A stretch of DNA of 64,000 nt from Mycogone perniciosa (taxonomy: Eukaryota; Ascomycota; Sordariomycetes; Hypocreales; Hypocreaceae): contig JAOALB010000118.1 in the NCBI GenBank assembly GCA_025331125.1, positions 62,001 to 126,000 of the forward strand, read 5' to 3'. A program made the translations under genes and the position numbers. How positions within the stretch are numbered: the first letter of the stretch is position 1; each line of letters opens with the position of its first letter. The notes below the pieces were generated by a model. That model was not told where the DNA came from, did no database searches, and saw only the letters and a list, made by a program, of their open reading frames with translations. Of the stretch, positions 10,433 to 22,586 are shown piece after piece.

Positions 10433-13400
10433 TCAAGCCAAGACCCATTCACTCCCTCGCTTGATGAACTTATCAAGCAGCAGGCCCAGATCTGCCAACA
10501 CAAACCGACAGATGTAGAGCCCGAAAAACTCGGCTGCGTGCCGCGTGCAAAGCTCCAGTCCGACTTGTGTCTTATCGGCATGTTTCAGCCCTGGATCTTC
10601 GACCTGCCTGGCAATTTGATCTATTGTCGTGATTAGCTCGAGACCAAGGCCAAGTGAGAGGTATCCACACGTTGTAACTTACCAATTGCCTGTGCAGCGT
10701 CAAATAGGCGAGCCAATGAATCCATATAATTCGCGTTGGGTCCTATGAACTGAGTCTGGCTAATGTTACGCTTTGCTGGCCGCGTCGTTGGGTGTGTTGT
10801 CATCGGTAAAGTAGGCAGAACCACCAGATCCTTGGCATCCGCGCCCCCAATCCGGGCACTCGCCAGCCCGACACCAGAAGTCTTAGGCCGGAGTCGTCGC
10901 CATGAAAATGACGACTTGCCTGATACACTGCTGGACCGAGGCACGCTTGATGCTCCATCTCCATCCATCGCCAGAGAGGCGTCTTTGAAGAGCGCCCCTG
11001 AGCCTTGTATACCAACTTCGTTACCTAGTTTTCGGCTTAGAGCTGCTTGTGTTTGTTCTAGCACCCCTTCCAGAGACTGCATTTCCTCTAGCATCGCGTC
11101 GGCGTCAAACGTATCAACTTTGGCGAGCTTCATAAGTGCTGCAGTGAGGTAATCGCAGTTTGCAATCTTGTCTTCCACATTCTTTATCTTGACTCCCTTT
11201 ACCCGCCAGACGTCTCTCGGCACAAACAGTTTTGTGCTTAGATAACCACCTCTTGGGTGTACCAAGGTCTGAAACAGACATCTCATGAGCCAGAAAGGCC
11301 GTAGCATGGGCTCGGTTGGACAAGGCTCCAAGGGAACGGGACCATCCATGTACATGGGGTTTGGCGAGCCAGGGGTGGCTGGCATATGAAAGTTATCATC
11401 AAATAGGTGGAGTCCACCACCCAAAGGACCCTCCATTGTATCTTTAAATGCCGCTGCCATGGGTGTCGGTATCGTAGGAAGAGCAGGCACCCTCCCAAAG
11501 TGGTTGCTCGATGGAGTACCAGGTGACATATCCGAGCCTTCGTCAAGATTTGATAAGGACATGTTTCTGCTCTTCATGCTTCTCAAGCTCGATGAGGAGA
11601 AGTTCTTCCGCAATTTGTTAACGGAAGGCGAGGAAGGGCCAGCCGTAGAGCCGTCTTCTTTGTCGGCTGGTTTTCCTTTGCTCGATGGTGATCCAATACC
11701 CTGTGGCTCCGATGGGCTGCTATCTGTGGTCGGTAGAGATTTGCCTTGCTGTGTACCGGCTGACTGAACTGGCACCTCAGCGGGAGGCTCTTGGTCTTTA
11801 TCGGCAATAATTTCTGATTTTGTCTGAGACAAGCTTTCACCATGGCTCGACCTGGGCGGTGGGCCAAGATTCGTAGTCTCGATTTTGAGCTGCTTCCAGT
11901 TTTGCCCTGAGAGCCGACGACTTTGCACGCTCTGTACTGGAGAGGGGGAGCCCTTGGACGGCAGCTCTGGTAATGCTTGCGTTGGAGGTGGTGCAACCGG
12001 CTGAGCAGTTTTGGAAATAGTTGGCACAGGTGGTCTATCAGACAATGCGGAAAATGACCGTACACCTGGGATGAAATTCGATTCAGCCTCAGTGTTGGCG
12101 TCCAGTTCTGAAGCAACCAACGGGTTCTGCATTTGCTCCATGGTGAAGTCTTCAATTGCAAAATCGCGGGTGATTTCTTCCAGAAGTCTTTCCTCCTCCT
12201 CGGATGAATCATCTTCGTAGAATCCAGCTGGCGTACTCTGTTTCTCACGGCGCTGTTCCAAATCTGTCGGTTGTGCTTCTTCAAGTTTTCCTCCCATTTC
12301 CGCTTTCCGCAATGCGCTCATAACCTCCTCGCCGGCATTGATAAGATTATACTCTTCTGATCCCACAGGCTCATATCCCTCATTATAAGCAGCCTCGATG
12401 GCGGCGTCCAGGGCTGTATCGAATTCAGCTTCTGTGTTGCCGCTTACAGCACGGATGTGTCGCCTTCGGTAGCCAAGTGAGGATGTTCGTGAGTGCACGG
12501 ATGAAGATGTTGAGTCACCAGATTCGTCGATAGGATCTAGCCAGGAATTTTGGCTGCCATCTCGAGGATGAGTTGCGACCTCCTGAGACTCAGTATGAAA
12601 AGGTAGTGAACTGGTAGGACCGGGCCTGATCGAATTAGTAATTTCATTCCCATACGTCCTCAGCGGGGATGGTGGTCGGATTCTCTTTAATGGAGGTAGC
12701 GCATATGTGGGATCGCTGGCTTGCTTTCGAAGCTCATCACTGGATCGTAGTCGCGCTGGCGCTCGCGAAAAGGAGGATTGCAAAAGGCGTTGCTCCTGAG
12801 GTTGCGAAGGACGCCGTCTCTCCAATGCCCCGTCTTTTGTATATCCGTTGCCCTGTTGTTGCTGCACCGGTACCCTTGAGAATGTATCGTCATTGTCTCC
12901 CATAATGTCAACCCTCCTTGTTGGTTCAATTCTCAACGCTTCTTCATCATCCTCAAACTGGTAGCGTGTGTATCTGTCCTGGTCGTGGTCGTCGCTCCCT
13001 GGGCAGGCGGGTAAAGCCTTGGCGTCTTCATCTTCATCTTCCCAAGGACCCATCTGATCTAGCTCCTCAATGCGACTCGTATAAGTGTTGCGCTACACAT
13101 GGTGAGTCAGTCAACCAAGTTATTTGCCTTCAGAGCTCTCGACTTACAATAGCTTCAAGCTTTCGCTTGTCCTCATCCGTAGTAGTCCTCTGAAGGACCT
13201 GACGTAACAACTCACAAGCCTCCGAGTATGCTTCTCTAGCACCTTGGAAATTCTGGGCATTGTCAAGCTGGACGGCCGTATTGGCTTTCTGGAGTGCGCG
13301 GGAGAGCATTGCCTTTTGTGACAGAGGTTTTTGGGCACGACCTTTGCCCGAGTCCTTGCTTCCCTTCCCGTTGCGATCCCTCGAGTGACCCCGGGGAACA

Positions 13401-14119
13401 TAGCGATCGCGACTCTGATCGTACGGCATTCTGGCGGAGGAGCTTTGCACGCTTGGCGATCTAGAACGTGTGACGATGGCATCTGATATCGTCGTGGGCA
13501 CTGTGGTAGGGCTCGCGCTGAGATTGATCGAAATCGATGGCATGCGATTCCTGTGAGATGGAGGTGGCGAGCCGTTGAGAACAATACTTTCAATACTCGC
13601 GCGACGGGCATGAGATTGGTGAGGGGCAAACAGAGATGCGCGGCTCGAGGTCGAGGACACTGTGGAGCTGGACCAGCGGTTGTGAGCTCGGGAGCCTTCC
13701 CGAGGAGAGGCTCTAGTCGGGCCTCCTTTGTCAGTTTGCGATGATGGCGTTGAAGGCCGCCTCAAGCTGACAGGTGGATGCACACCGTCCCGGTGGGTCT
13801 GAAAATGCTGGGCATAGGCTGTCGCAGCGGCTGCCACAGGGGATGGCGATCTCGGCGTGGGTGAACCATGAGAGGGCGGTAGCAGGGACGAGGATCGCGG
13901 CAGTCGAACTGACGAGAACACGGAGCGTGGCACTATCGCTGGTCCCCTAGACGAGGTCAATTGGGCCGGGGCCACACCAGGAGCGAGCCGTGATGGCGGA
14001 TTCAGCGATATTGGTGGCGGCGGTGGCGGCGATGAAGGCTCGGATGGCAGCGTAACAGCATGGCCAGATGCAGGCGACGACAAGGCGGACTCGTCGCCAG
14101 GCAGATGCAATTCCTGCAT
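10433..14119 (-). CDS. Large MIT-domain protein with Ser/Pro-rich disordered regions
   Basis: Three exons, 14119-13148, 13092-10683, 10620-10433, give about 1189 residues with clean GT..AG introns and a CTAAT branch point in the last. Residues ~1-260 are Ser/Pro-rich and basic. Around 265-330 is a helical MIT (microtubule interacting and trafficking) domain, SRALQKANTAVQLDNAQNFQGAREAY.., followed by a long acidic/Ser-rich low-complexity middle. The C-terminal ~300 residues look folded and conserved (MLRPFWLMRCLFQTLVHPRGG; VWRVKGVKIKNVEDKIANCDYLTAAL; a final helical part ending GSEWVLA). MIT domains commonly bind ESCRT-III tails, so an endosomal or membrane-remodelling role is possible, but this is inference. 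I do not recognise a characterised orthologue. Confidence 0.85.
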
Positions 14120-14834
14120 CCTTTGGACGCTGCGAGTGACTGTGACTGTGTGCGAGACTGTGTCCGTGTCCGTGAGCGTAACTGCAACCGTAACTGTGTG
14201 CAGCAGCCTCCCGCGTCAATATCAACGCGGCCCCCTTTCCGTCGCGTGTGGTGCGTCGATGTGGCGTGAAGGAGTTGTGGTTGGCTGGATGTGGTGTGAA
14301 GGCGGCTGTCCATGACCACTGCTGCCGCACAGCGGGGAGAGCGGTGTTGTGTGCGATGGCAGTATCGACTGCCAGAAAGACTGGGCCGACGGGCTGTCAG
14401 AATGACGACCCTGAAGAAGAGAGTGCTTCCTCAGATATTCGGTTTTCTCGACGGCATGACGGCTAAACGGTCAATGAGGGATGGAAAATCGGGGATGCTG
14501 CAATCGCATACTCCGTACGGAGTAATAAGTTCTGGGATCAAGCCGGGCCAGGAGTGGGTGCCCCCCATAACCCCCATGAACCACAGGAACTCTTCACTCA
14601 CCGCTGTGCGCTAACCCCTGACGCCGCCGTCTTTTCTGCTGCTAGCCCGCTACTCGTACTCCGTACAGTGCATCGCAACCCCTAAACAGACCCCCTGCTA
14701 CTCCGTACTCTGTCTCCTAATTCGCTCCCCTGCATCATTGCGGCAATCGAGGGACAGGGGTTTTGATAAGAGGTGAAAGGCATGGACCTTGGTCCAGCGA
14801 CGCGAGCTGCTTGTTAGCCAACGCGACAGACATC
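14120..14834. other. Divergent intergenic region with palindrome cluster
   Basis: Promoter space between the MIT gene and CTNNBL1. It holds a perfect 16-bp palindrome TACTCCGTACGGAGTA at 14509-14524 and two further copies of TACTCCGTAC at 14657-14666 and 14699-14708. No gene is supported. Confidence 0.6.
14509..14524. repeat. Perfect 16-bp palindrome TACTCCGTACGGAGTA
   Basis: Each half is the reverse complement of the other. Half-sites or imperfect copies recur in several intergenic regions of this window (see findings). Confidence 0.85.
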
Positions 14835-16707
14835 ATGGCGAGCATCGACGATATCTTCAAGGTTTGTGAAACAGCTTTTTTTATACCATCTTGTTTCTAG
14901 GTTCTTCGGCAATAACTATTCTAACTGTCTTGCAGAAATCCGGCATCCCCAGCAAACGAAAGCTCGAGCAGCCTCTCCGCGATCCAAGTACGAAGCTCCA
15001 ACCAGATCGCATTTGCTTGCCTATGCTAACTACAAAACTTGCACAGATGAGGTGTACAAGGCGAGCAAACTAAGCGCCGACGATTCAAACCGCAGAGCGC
15101 ACGTCGAGGATGTTCCCGAGATCAACGAAGACGAAGACGACCAGGACTTCGGCCCCGAACTCCCACCAGAGGACGATGGCGGCGAGGATGAGGAAGGCCG
15201 CTTCTTCGGCGGAGGCATCTCCAAACAAGAATCTCAAATCCTCGATTTCGTAGACGAAGCCGATTCCGGCAAGGCACCGGATACAATCGACGCGGGCTGG
15301 CTGCGCAAGACGGCGCTGAGCTTCGAGAAGCGCATCACCAAGAACGCCGAATTGCGCGCCAAGTTCGAGGACGATCCACAGAAATTCATCAGCAGCGAAG
15401 CTGACCTTGATTCTGAAATCAAGGGACTCTCTATCCTGGCTGAGCACCCAGAGTTGTACGGTGATTTTGTGAAGCTGGGATGCGTGGGCAGTTTGGTTGG
15501 CTTGCTGGCGCATGAGAATACCGACATCTCTATCGATGCGATTGAGATAATCGGCGAGCTCACAGATGAGGATGTAGCTGCCGAGGATGCACAATGGGAT
15601 GCCCTGGTCGATGCTTTGATCGATAACGATGTCCTAAGTCTGCTCGTCTCCAACTTTTCTCGCCTCAATGAGGACGACGAATCCGACCGTAACGGCGTCT
15701 ACTATTCTCTCGGTGTGATGGAGAATCTCTGCTCTCGAAAGCCAATTGCGATACGAATGGGCCAGGAGGATAAATTATTGGGATGGTTACTGCAGCGCAT
15801 TCAGCGAAAAGAGGCGCCTCTTACCCAGAACAAACAATACGCCGCAGAGATCCTCGCCATCCTCGCCCAATCAGGCCCCGAAAACCGTCGCAAACTTGCC
15901 AGCCTCGACACCATTGATATTATGCTCCAATTGGTCGCTCCATATCGCAAGCTAGACCCCGACAAGGGCAGTGAAGAGGAGGAGTACATGGAGAACCTAT
16001 TCGAAGCGCTGACATGTCTCGTCGACGAGCCTTCAGGCAAGAACAAATTCATCGAGGCCGAGGGAACTGAGCTCTGTCTCATCATGTTGAAAGAGAGCAA
16101 ACTGGCCAAGCCTTCCGCTTTGCGCCTGCTAGATCACGCCGCAGGAGGAACAGCCAGTCTAGAAGTGTGCCAGAAGTTAGTCGAGGCTGGCGGGCTAAAG
16201 GCTACCTTCACCTTGTTCAATAAGACCCAAGATGGCCGTCTTATCACTTACTTGCTCGGCATATTCGCCTCGATGCTGCGGTTCTTCCCCGCCGAATCAG
16301 CCGAGCGAATACGGCTGTTGGCCAAGTTTGTCGAGAAGAACTACGAGAAGATCACCAAGCTTGTGAAACTACGCAGGGACTACACCACCCGCGTCAAGAC
16401 GGCTGAAGAAGAGCACAAGAGGAACCAGGGGCCAGCCGATGACGAGGATGAGGGGGTTGAACTGCTCTCGCGAAGATTGGACGCCGGGCTATTCACACTC
16501 CAGCTGATCGATGTGATACTAGCCTGGCTAGTGGCTGAGGACAGCGGAGCGAAACAGAAAATCAAGCAACTACTCGCGGAGAGAGATGAGGACTTTGGGT
16601 TAATCAAGGCAACACTGCAGGAGCAATTGGACGGACTGGATACCACAGAGGAGGATAGCAAGGATATGGGTGAAATGTTGCGTACACTATTAGAATTCCT
16701 GCGATAG
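14835..16707 (+). CDS. Beta-catenin-like protein 1 (CTNNBL1 family, spliceosome associated)
   Basis: Three exons: 14835-14861, 14936-14987, 15047-16707, 579 residues, like animal CTNNBL1 (~560). The 27-nt first exon encodes MASIDDIFK and the second KSGIPSKRKLEQPLRDP, the usual N-terminal signature. An acidic stretch (EINEDEDDQDFGPELPPEDD) follows, then armadillo-type helical repeats (KTALSFEKRITKNAELRAKFEDDPQKF; DISIDAIEIIGELTDEDV; YYSLGVMENLCSRKP) and a C-terminal helical region ending EMLRTLLEFLR. The family is a component of the Prp19/CDC5L-associated part of the spliceosome and acts in the nucleus. It fits the intron-rich genes around it. Confidence 0.95.
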
Positions 16708-16846
16708 GGTCAAAGGTCAAAAGATCATCAGCGACTGGACGAAAATGTAATATTATAGGGCAGTTATGAATTCCACCTCGGCCTCGGAATCTTCCTACAT
16801 CTATGTATAGTGTGTCTTGTCATGTTCTCGCACCTCATCCTCCCGC

Positions 16847-17543
16847 TCATGCCGCCGACGGGGGAACAGGCTTGACATCAAACACCGCACTCAGCAAGTT
16901 CTTGACAACAGCAGCCTGATTCGTCTGTCCCGCGGCCTTGATCACTTCGATTTCCTTGTCGGCCTCCTTGTCCGCTTCCTCCTCAGCCGCCTCGTTGCCC
17001 TTGCTGTGCTGCATGGTGTCAATGATCCAGACAATGATACGATAGATAACAACGTCGATTCGGTCTTGTGTATCGGAAGGGATGGAGACGTGCATACCTC
17101 GGCCTCGAACTTCTTGAATTCGTCTTCCTTTTGAGCCTTGTACGCTGCTATCTCCTTCTTGGCATCATCGCGGGCATCCTTGACGCGCTTCGTGCGGACT
17201 ATATGCGGCAGACATGGTCAACCGAAGGGTCTTTCGCGGACATCGATAGGAAGGTGGAAGATGCTACTCACATTCTCGAGCTATATGCGCGCCACAAGTT
17301 AGGATCCATGCCAACGCGCGAGTAGAGTAAGGGGGGGAGCTTGCCTACCTTTCTGGACAATCTTGGACGCTTCTCGCTCAGCCTGGAGGTAATATGTAAG
17401 TACACGAAAAGCAAGCATCAACAGTGCGCAGATGGCGACGCACATCGAGGAGGGTCTGGATGCCCGCCGAGTTCTGGGCCGACTATTGCAGGTGTTAGCT
17501 TGGCGTCTTGATTCCCAAGACAGTGCGGGTTTGCGCTGACCAT
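16847..17543 (-). CDS. vma10: V-type proton ATPase subunit G, with a 3-nt start exon and a 9-nt exon
   Basis: Peripheral-stalk subunit of the V1 sector, which couples ATP hydrolysis to proton pumping at vacuole and endosome membranes. Six exons on the minus strand: 17543-17541 (ATG only), 17482-17444, 17382-17349, 17280-17272 (9 nt), 17198-17098, 17008-16847; total 348 nt, 115 residues, matching the family. The joined protein reads M-SAQNSAGIQTLLD, AEREASKIVQKAREFRTKRVKDARDDAKKEI, then EFKKFEAEHSKGNEAAEEEA and VVKNLLSAVFDVKP, the standard subunit G pattern of one long charged helix. Most donors are good (GTGCGT, GTAGGC, GTGAGT, GTATGC); the donor after the ATG is weaker (GTCAGC). Without the tiny exons neither the start nor the KAREFR segment can be made. 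Confidence 0.93.
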
Positions 17544-18078
17544 TGTGAGCTGTATGCGAGACTGTCGAGCAAGAAAAGGAAAAAGAAAAAGAGCCTAGGA
17601 AAGGAGAGGTCGGTGGTGGTTCGAGGATGGGAAGCAAGATCAACAACGCGATGACCTGAGCTTGTTGGAGGGATGGCTGTCGAATTGAGGAGCAGTGCCG
17701 TTGTCGTCACCTGCGGCCTGCGGCTATGTACGGTTGGTGCTAGCAGGGCGCTAGGTGTGGGCATGCTGCCGAGGTATACGCTGAGACTTTCACTAACAAG
17801 TAAGCGTCTGCTGGGAAGAGGAAACTGTTAATGCAGGCTAGCCACAATACCTCCGATTTCAGGAACCCTTGCCAATCAGGTAAGGTATCTCGCCTCCAGC
17901 TCCATGATACCCTGATAATTCTTCCATCTTGTTACTCTAGCTGCGAGCCTCACAACTGCGAAGAACCTCTTTGTTTTCTCAGACAATATTACGACAAATC
18001 GCCCCCGAGTAATCCTCCTCCTGCTCAGTCCAATTGGCCACAAATATCCTCATCATCCAGCTCCCAATCCGAGACACC
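17544..18078. other. Divergent promoter region, vma10 / pet117
   Basis: These 535 bp hold the leaders and promoters of two organelle-linked genes. No gene is supported here; an antisense frame across 17495-17764 is a by-product of base composition. Confidence 0.5.
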
Positions 18079-18403
18079 ATGTCTCGAACTTCAAAGCTAA
18101 CGCTGGCTGCGACATCTCTCTTCGCAGCCAGCACCATCGTCTTTGTCCACTTCCAACAAAAGGCCGAGCAAGCTGTAAGTCAGGTCTCCCACCGCTTCAT
18201 CTTCATCTAGAAGCTCTTGCTAACTCAGTCCCAAACAGGCAATGCACGAAGGTGTCGTCCGCGACATCGAACAGCAACGCATTAAGCGCGAGCGACAACT
18301 CGACTTCGACATGCAACGGGCTCTCGAGGAGGAGTACAAGCGTGAACAGAGCGTCCACGACTCAACAGAACCTTTAAACAAGACGGCTGCTCCTCCAAGG
18401 TAG
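18079..18403 (+). CDS. pet117: PET117, cytochrome c oxidase assembly factor
   Basis: Small mitochondrial inner-membrane protein needed for cytochrome c oxidase assembly, in yeast coupling assembly to heme a synthesis. Two exons, 18079-18174 and 18239-18403, 86 residues. The sequence MSRTSKLTLAATSLFAASTI has the single N-terminal hydrophobic segment, followed by FVHFQQKAEQA and, across the junction, MHEGVVRDIEQQRIKRERQ, matching the conserved MHxGVxxDxERQ region. The intron is GTAAGT with a CTAAC branch point and CAG acceptor. The C-terminal ~30 residues are charged and poorly conserved, as in other members. Confidence 0.92.
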
Positions 18404-18686
18404 CATCATTCATGATTCATATCCCGCGCAGCTCTTCGGCAGGCTCGGAGACCATATTGCTCGCATGCACGGCATTGCCCATTGGTATTATCCTACTACT
18501 TTACAGGTTGTCGCTACTAGAGCATTGCGATGCAGCCATAAGGGTGGAATGGCACCTCGCTACCATTCGTGATAATGCGCCTACCTCCCCCTCCCTCCGC
18601 AAACATATCTACGAGTTAACTCATGAAAATCATGTATCAATGTTACACGCCATCTCCCCTCCCTCCATCACCCCAACCCACTTTCT

Positions 18687-21600
18687 CTACCGGACGGACG
18701 CTCCAGATCGGTTAGTGAACATTCTAGCAGCGATATTCATGGACTGAAGCTCCTGGAACAGAAGCTTAGCTGCGTAGGGGATGTGGATCTGGGCAATCTT
18801 GGTCTTGTTCTTGCAAGGCCGGCATTCGAACGACTGTTTGGACAGATTCCTGTAAAATATGTTAGCGAAGTTGGCGATGTGTAAGAATATCAGGGGCACG
18901 TACGCAATCGGTGTCATAAGTCCGCAAATCTCGCAGATGTGGACTCGGAATGCATCCGACACCTCAAACAGTCGCTCCTTCAAGAAGGCCGCTGCACCGT
19001 GCGCAATCATACAATCACGTTCCATTTCTCCGAACCGGAGACCACCATCTCTTGCTCGACCTTCCACAGGCTGCCTGGTCATGATCTGTACGGGGCCACG
19101 GGCTCTGGCGTGGATCTTGTCGTCCACCATGTGACGGAGTCGCTGGTAGTACGTTGGTCCAAAGAATACCTGTGCTCTTAGCTTCTTGCCTGTGTGACCG
19201 TTGTACATGATCTCAAATCCTCGGGACTGGTAGCCATGCTTTCGTAAAAGTTCAGAAACGGAGTCGACCGTGACATCTGTAAACGGTGTTGCATCTCCCT
19301 CCATACCTTCCAGCGTAGATACCTTACTCAAGAGACACTCGATCAAGTGAGCAATCGTCATACGAGACGGAATAGCGTGAGGATTGATGATAATGTCAGG
19401 TGTGACACCCTCTCTTGTGAACGGCATGTCTTCCTGTCGGTAAGTGACACCAATAGTGCCCTTTTGACCGTGACGGGAGGCAAATTTGTCACCAATCTGA
19501 GGGATCTTGGTCGTTCGTACACGGACTTTGACGTATTTGACATTGTCTGCGTTGACCGTCACAACAACAGAGTCGACAATGCCGTTCTCCGTGCTACGCA
19601 GCGGTGTCGAAATATCGCGCCTCTGGTGCATAGTGGTCCTAGTGCCGAGGTCCTGTGTTTCTGCGTCGATCGGCGCCGTCTTGCCGATGATGATATCTTC
19701 TCCAGAGACTCGAACTCCGGGTGCAACAATGCCGTCCTCGTCCAGCTTGTCATAGGTGCCATGTTTCATGCGAAGGGTATTCTGATGGAATGGCTTTTCA
19801 AACACCTCGGTGTAATTCAAACCCACCTTCTTCTCCTGGTCGGAATATGATCTGAAGAAAAGACTTCGGAAAAGACCTCTGTCAATGCTGCTTTGATTCA
19901 TAATGACGGAATCTTCTTGGTTGTAGCCAGAGTAACAGGCAATGGCCACAATGGCATTCTGACCGGCCGGTAGTTCACGGAATTTCAGGAATTCCATAGA
20001 GCGTGTGGTACCCAGAGGCTTTTGAGGGTAGTATAGAATGTTGGCCATGGTATCCATGCGCCGAGAATAGTTAGTCAGGAAGAAACCCATGGCTTGTTTA
20101 CCCATGGCAGATTGATAAGTATTACGAGGAGACTAGATGGGGAAAATGTTAGTGAGTAGAATTCACAGAAAAGTAAGGGGAATTAGACATACCTGGTTAT
20201 GATCTGGGAAAGGAATGATACTGGCGCAGATACCCAGAATCATACTGGGGTGAATCTCGCAGTGTGTATACATGTGAGTTGTCGGGTTTGTCTTTGTCTT
20301 GAGTCGCTTGTTCAAATCGTCGCCCATATCATCATCCATGGCAACACCTGCCTTCTGCAGTCTGTAGAGCTCAAGATCTTCTGGCGTCATGCAGATCATC
20401 GACGTCTCTTCTTCCTCAGCATCGAGATACTCAACTGCTCCTGCCCGGATCAAGCCTTCCCAGCCAATCTTCATGCTCGGATCTTCTGGAGGCTCAGCCT
20501 GTTCCTTTGCGAGTCTGTTCACTAGCTCCTTGGTCAAGACCAGATGTCCCTTATTAATTCCCGTCTCAGGGTCATCTTCTTGCTGAACGGTGAATACAGG
20601 ACGCATGACACGACCCGCATCAGAGAAAATCTTGAACTCTTGATCTCGGATATCTCTGATGAGGGAGACTTCGTACTGTAAATAAGATTTACGACGAGTG
20701 TCAAGAACTTGGTTGACCAGGTGCTTGGGATCTTGGTGCACGCCAACCCAGACTCCGTTGACAAAGATCTTGGTTGCGTGGGGATACCGCAAAGGCTCAT
20801 ATTCTTCGACAACCTCCATGCCTCTGTTGATCATGAACTCGATTAAAGGCTCAGATGGCGAACCAACACTGACGTAACACATCAGAGACAAGTTCTTGAC
20901 CAAACCACAGGCCTGGCCTTCAGGAGTCTCAGCAGGGCAAACCAAACCCCAGTGCGTGTTGTGCAGCTGTCGGGGCTTGGCCAGTTTTCCGTCTCTTCCG
21001 ATAGGTGTGTTGGTTCGTCGCAAATGTGACAAAGTCGAAGCAAATGTATAGCGATTAAGCACCTGAGACACACCTGCAGTGGAACTCGCCGCCTTCTTTT
21101 GATCACCCCAGTTACCAGTAGCAAGCGAGTACTTCAAACCATTGGACAACGTTCCAGGCTTGATGCCAACCGCGAGATTGAAATGCCGGTTTCCTTCCAC
21201 ACATCGCCTAAGATAGTTGGCAAGTTCGGTATTCATCCTTCGCACAATGCCACGGAAGAGTTTGGCCAGCAGAGGACCCGCAAGATCCAGGCGTTTCTTT
21301 CCGAAGTGGTCACGATCATCGGGCTCTCTTCTTCCGAGAGCGCATTGCAGAAGCTTGTGTACCATGTATCCCAAGAAGAATGCCTTTCTCGTCTCGCTAC
21401 CTTCGGTTTGAGAAATATGAGGAAGTGTTTCCTTCTGGAGAATGTCCCTAGCCACACGGACACGCTTCTCACGACCGAGACCAGCTTGATCCCGATTACC
21501 TCGCTTTCCGATGAAGTCGAGAGCGACTTCTCGATCTTGAACGCAGAATGCCTCTTCGATGCATGGCCTCAGCATCTCCAGCATTTGGCTGTCATTGCGG

Positions 21601-22586
21601 TCGTAGCAAATGTGATTCAGGATGTCTTCATCGGACACGACACCAAGAGCTCTGAAGACAATGGCGACTGGAAGATCCGACTTGACAAAAGGAAGGCTCG
21701 TGTGGATAGTCTGACCGAAACCACCTCGTGCAGAGTCTCCCTTGCCGTACAACTTCAGCATCATGCTGGAGATGAGTCTTGAACCTTTTTCCAGCGCACT
21801 CCTGATCTCAGCTGTGTATGTATAGGCACTTGGTTGAGCCTTCTTGAACACTTGGACAATGTTGGCTGCAGATCGTTCTTGGGCGATCAGAACCTTCTCA
21901 CTGCCGTTGATGACGAAGTAACCACCCTGATCATAGGGACACTCGTTGACAAGGAACAGGTTGTCGTCGTGCTCGCGACTCAGATGGCAAATCTTGGACT
22001 TGACCATGATGGGCAGCTTGCCGACAAAAACCATGTCTTTCCAGTCATCAGACTTGCCGAGGCTGTCATCGTCTCCGTTCTCTTCCTCCTCCCATTCCAG
22101 TTTTGTTGGCGCTTCCCTGGTCCTTGCATACTCCTCTTGTTGAGCATCGTCCATTTCGTGCAGAGGAATCTCCCTCTCCACAGCCGCTGACACCTTCTTG
22201 GTGATTTTGATGTACAGAGGGCTGGCGTACGTCAGGTTGCGATCTCGGCATTCGTACGGGAGGAGCGACGTGACAGTTCCGTCCGTCTCACTGATTGTAG
22301 GTCGTGAGACCATGACGCTGCCAAATTTGATTTCATATCGTCGCAGGGCTATCCTTCGGCCTGGTGGCGACGGAGGATTCGGCTGATCAAGAGTGATGGT
22401 AGAGTATTCATTTACAAGGTCTTGGATGGTCGTCTGCGTAAACTCGTCGAAGGAATCGGTCTGCTGCGACACGAGGCCCTTGGTCTCGAAGTAGGACGAG
22501 ATAACGGTCCAGCAGTCCTCGGGGGTGATGCCCTCATCCTCCTCACCGTAGTTCTCGTAGTCGTAGTCGTCCTCGTAGTCAGCCAT
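18687..22586 (-). CDS. rpb2: RPB2, second largest subunit of RNA polymerase II
   Basis: Catalytic core subunit forming one side of the active centre. Three exons: 22586-20193, 20132-18904, 18849-18687; about 1261 residues, normal for filamentous fungi. The N-terminus is acidic (MADYEDDYDYENYGEEDEG). Hallmarks include GYFVINGSEKVLIAQE, the fork/hybrid-binding region RRTNTPIGRDGKLAKPRQLHNTHWG, CPAETPEGQACGLVKNL, SGYNQEDSVIMNQSSIDRG, the active-site basic stretch DKFASRHGQKG, and GEMERDCMIAHGAA. The C-terminal zinc site has CEICG and, after the last intron, CRPCKN, so the pair of Cys pairs is split by an intron. It is convergent with pet117 (283 bp). This is the best marker here for species identification. 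Confidence 0.98.

Noticed and set aside
19347..19850. 167-codon plus-strand frame inside rpb2
   Set aside because: Antisense shadow of the conserved polymerase core.
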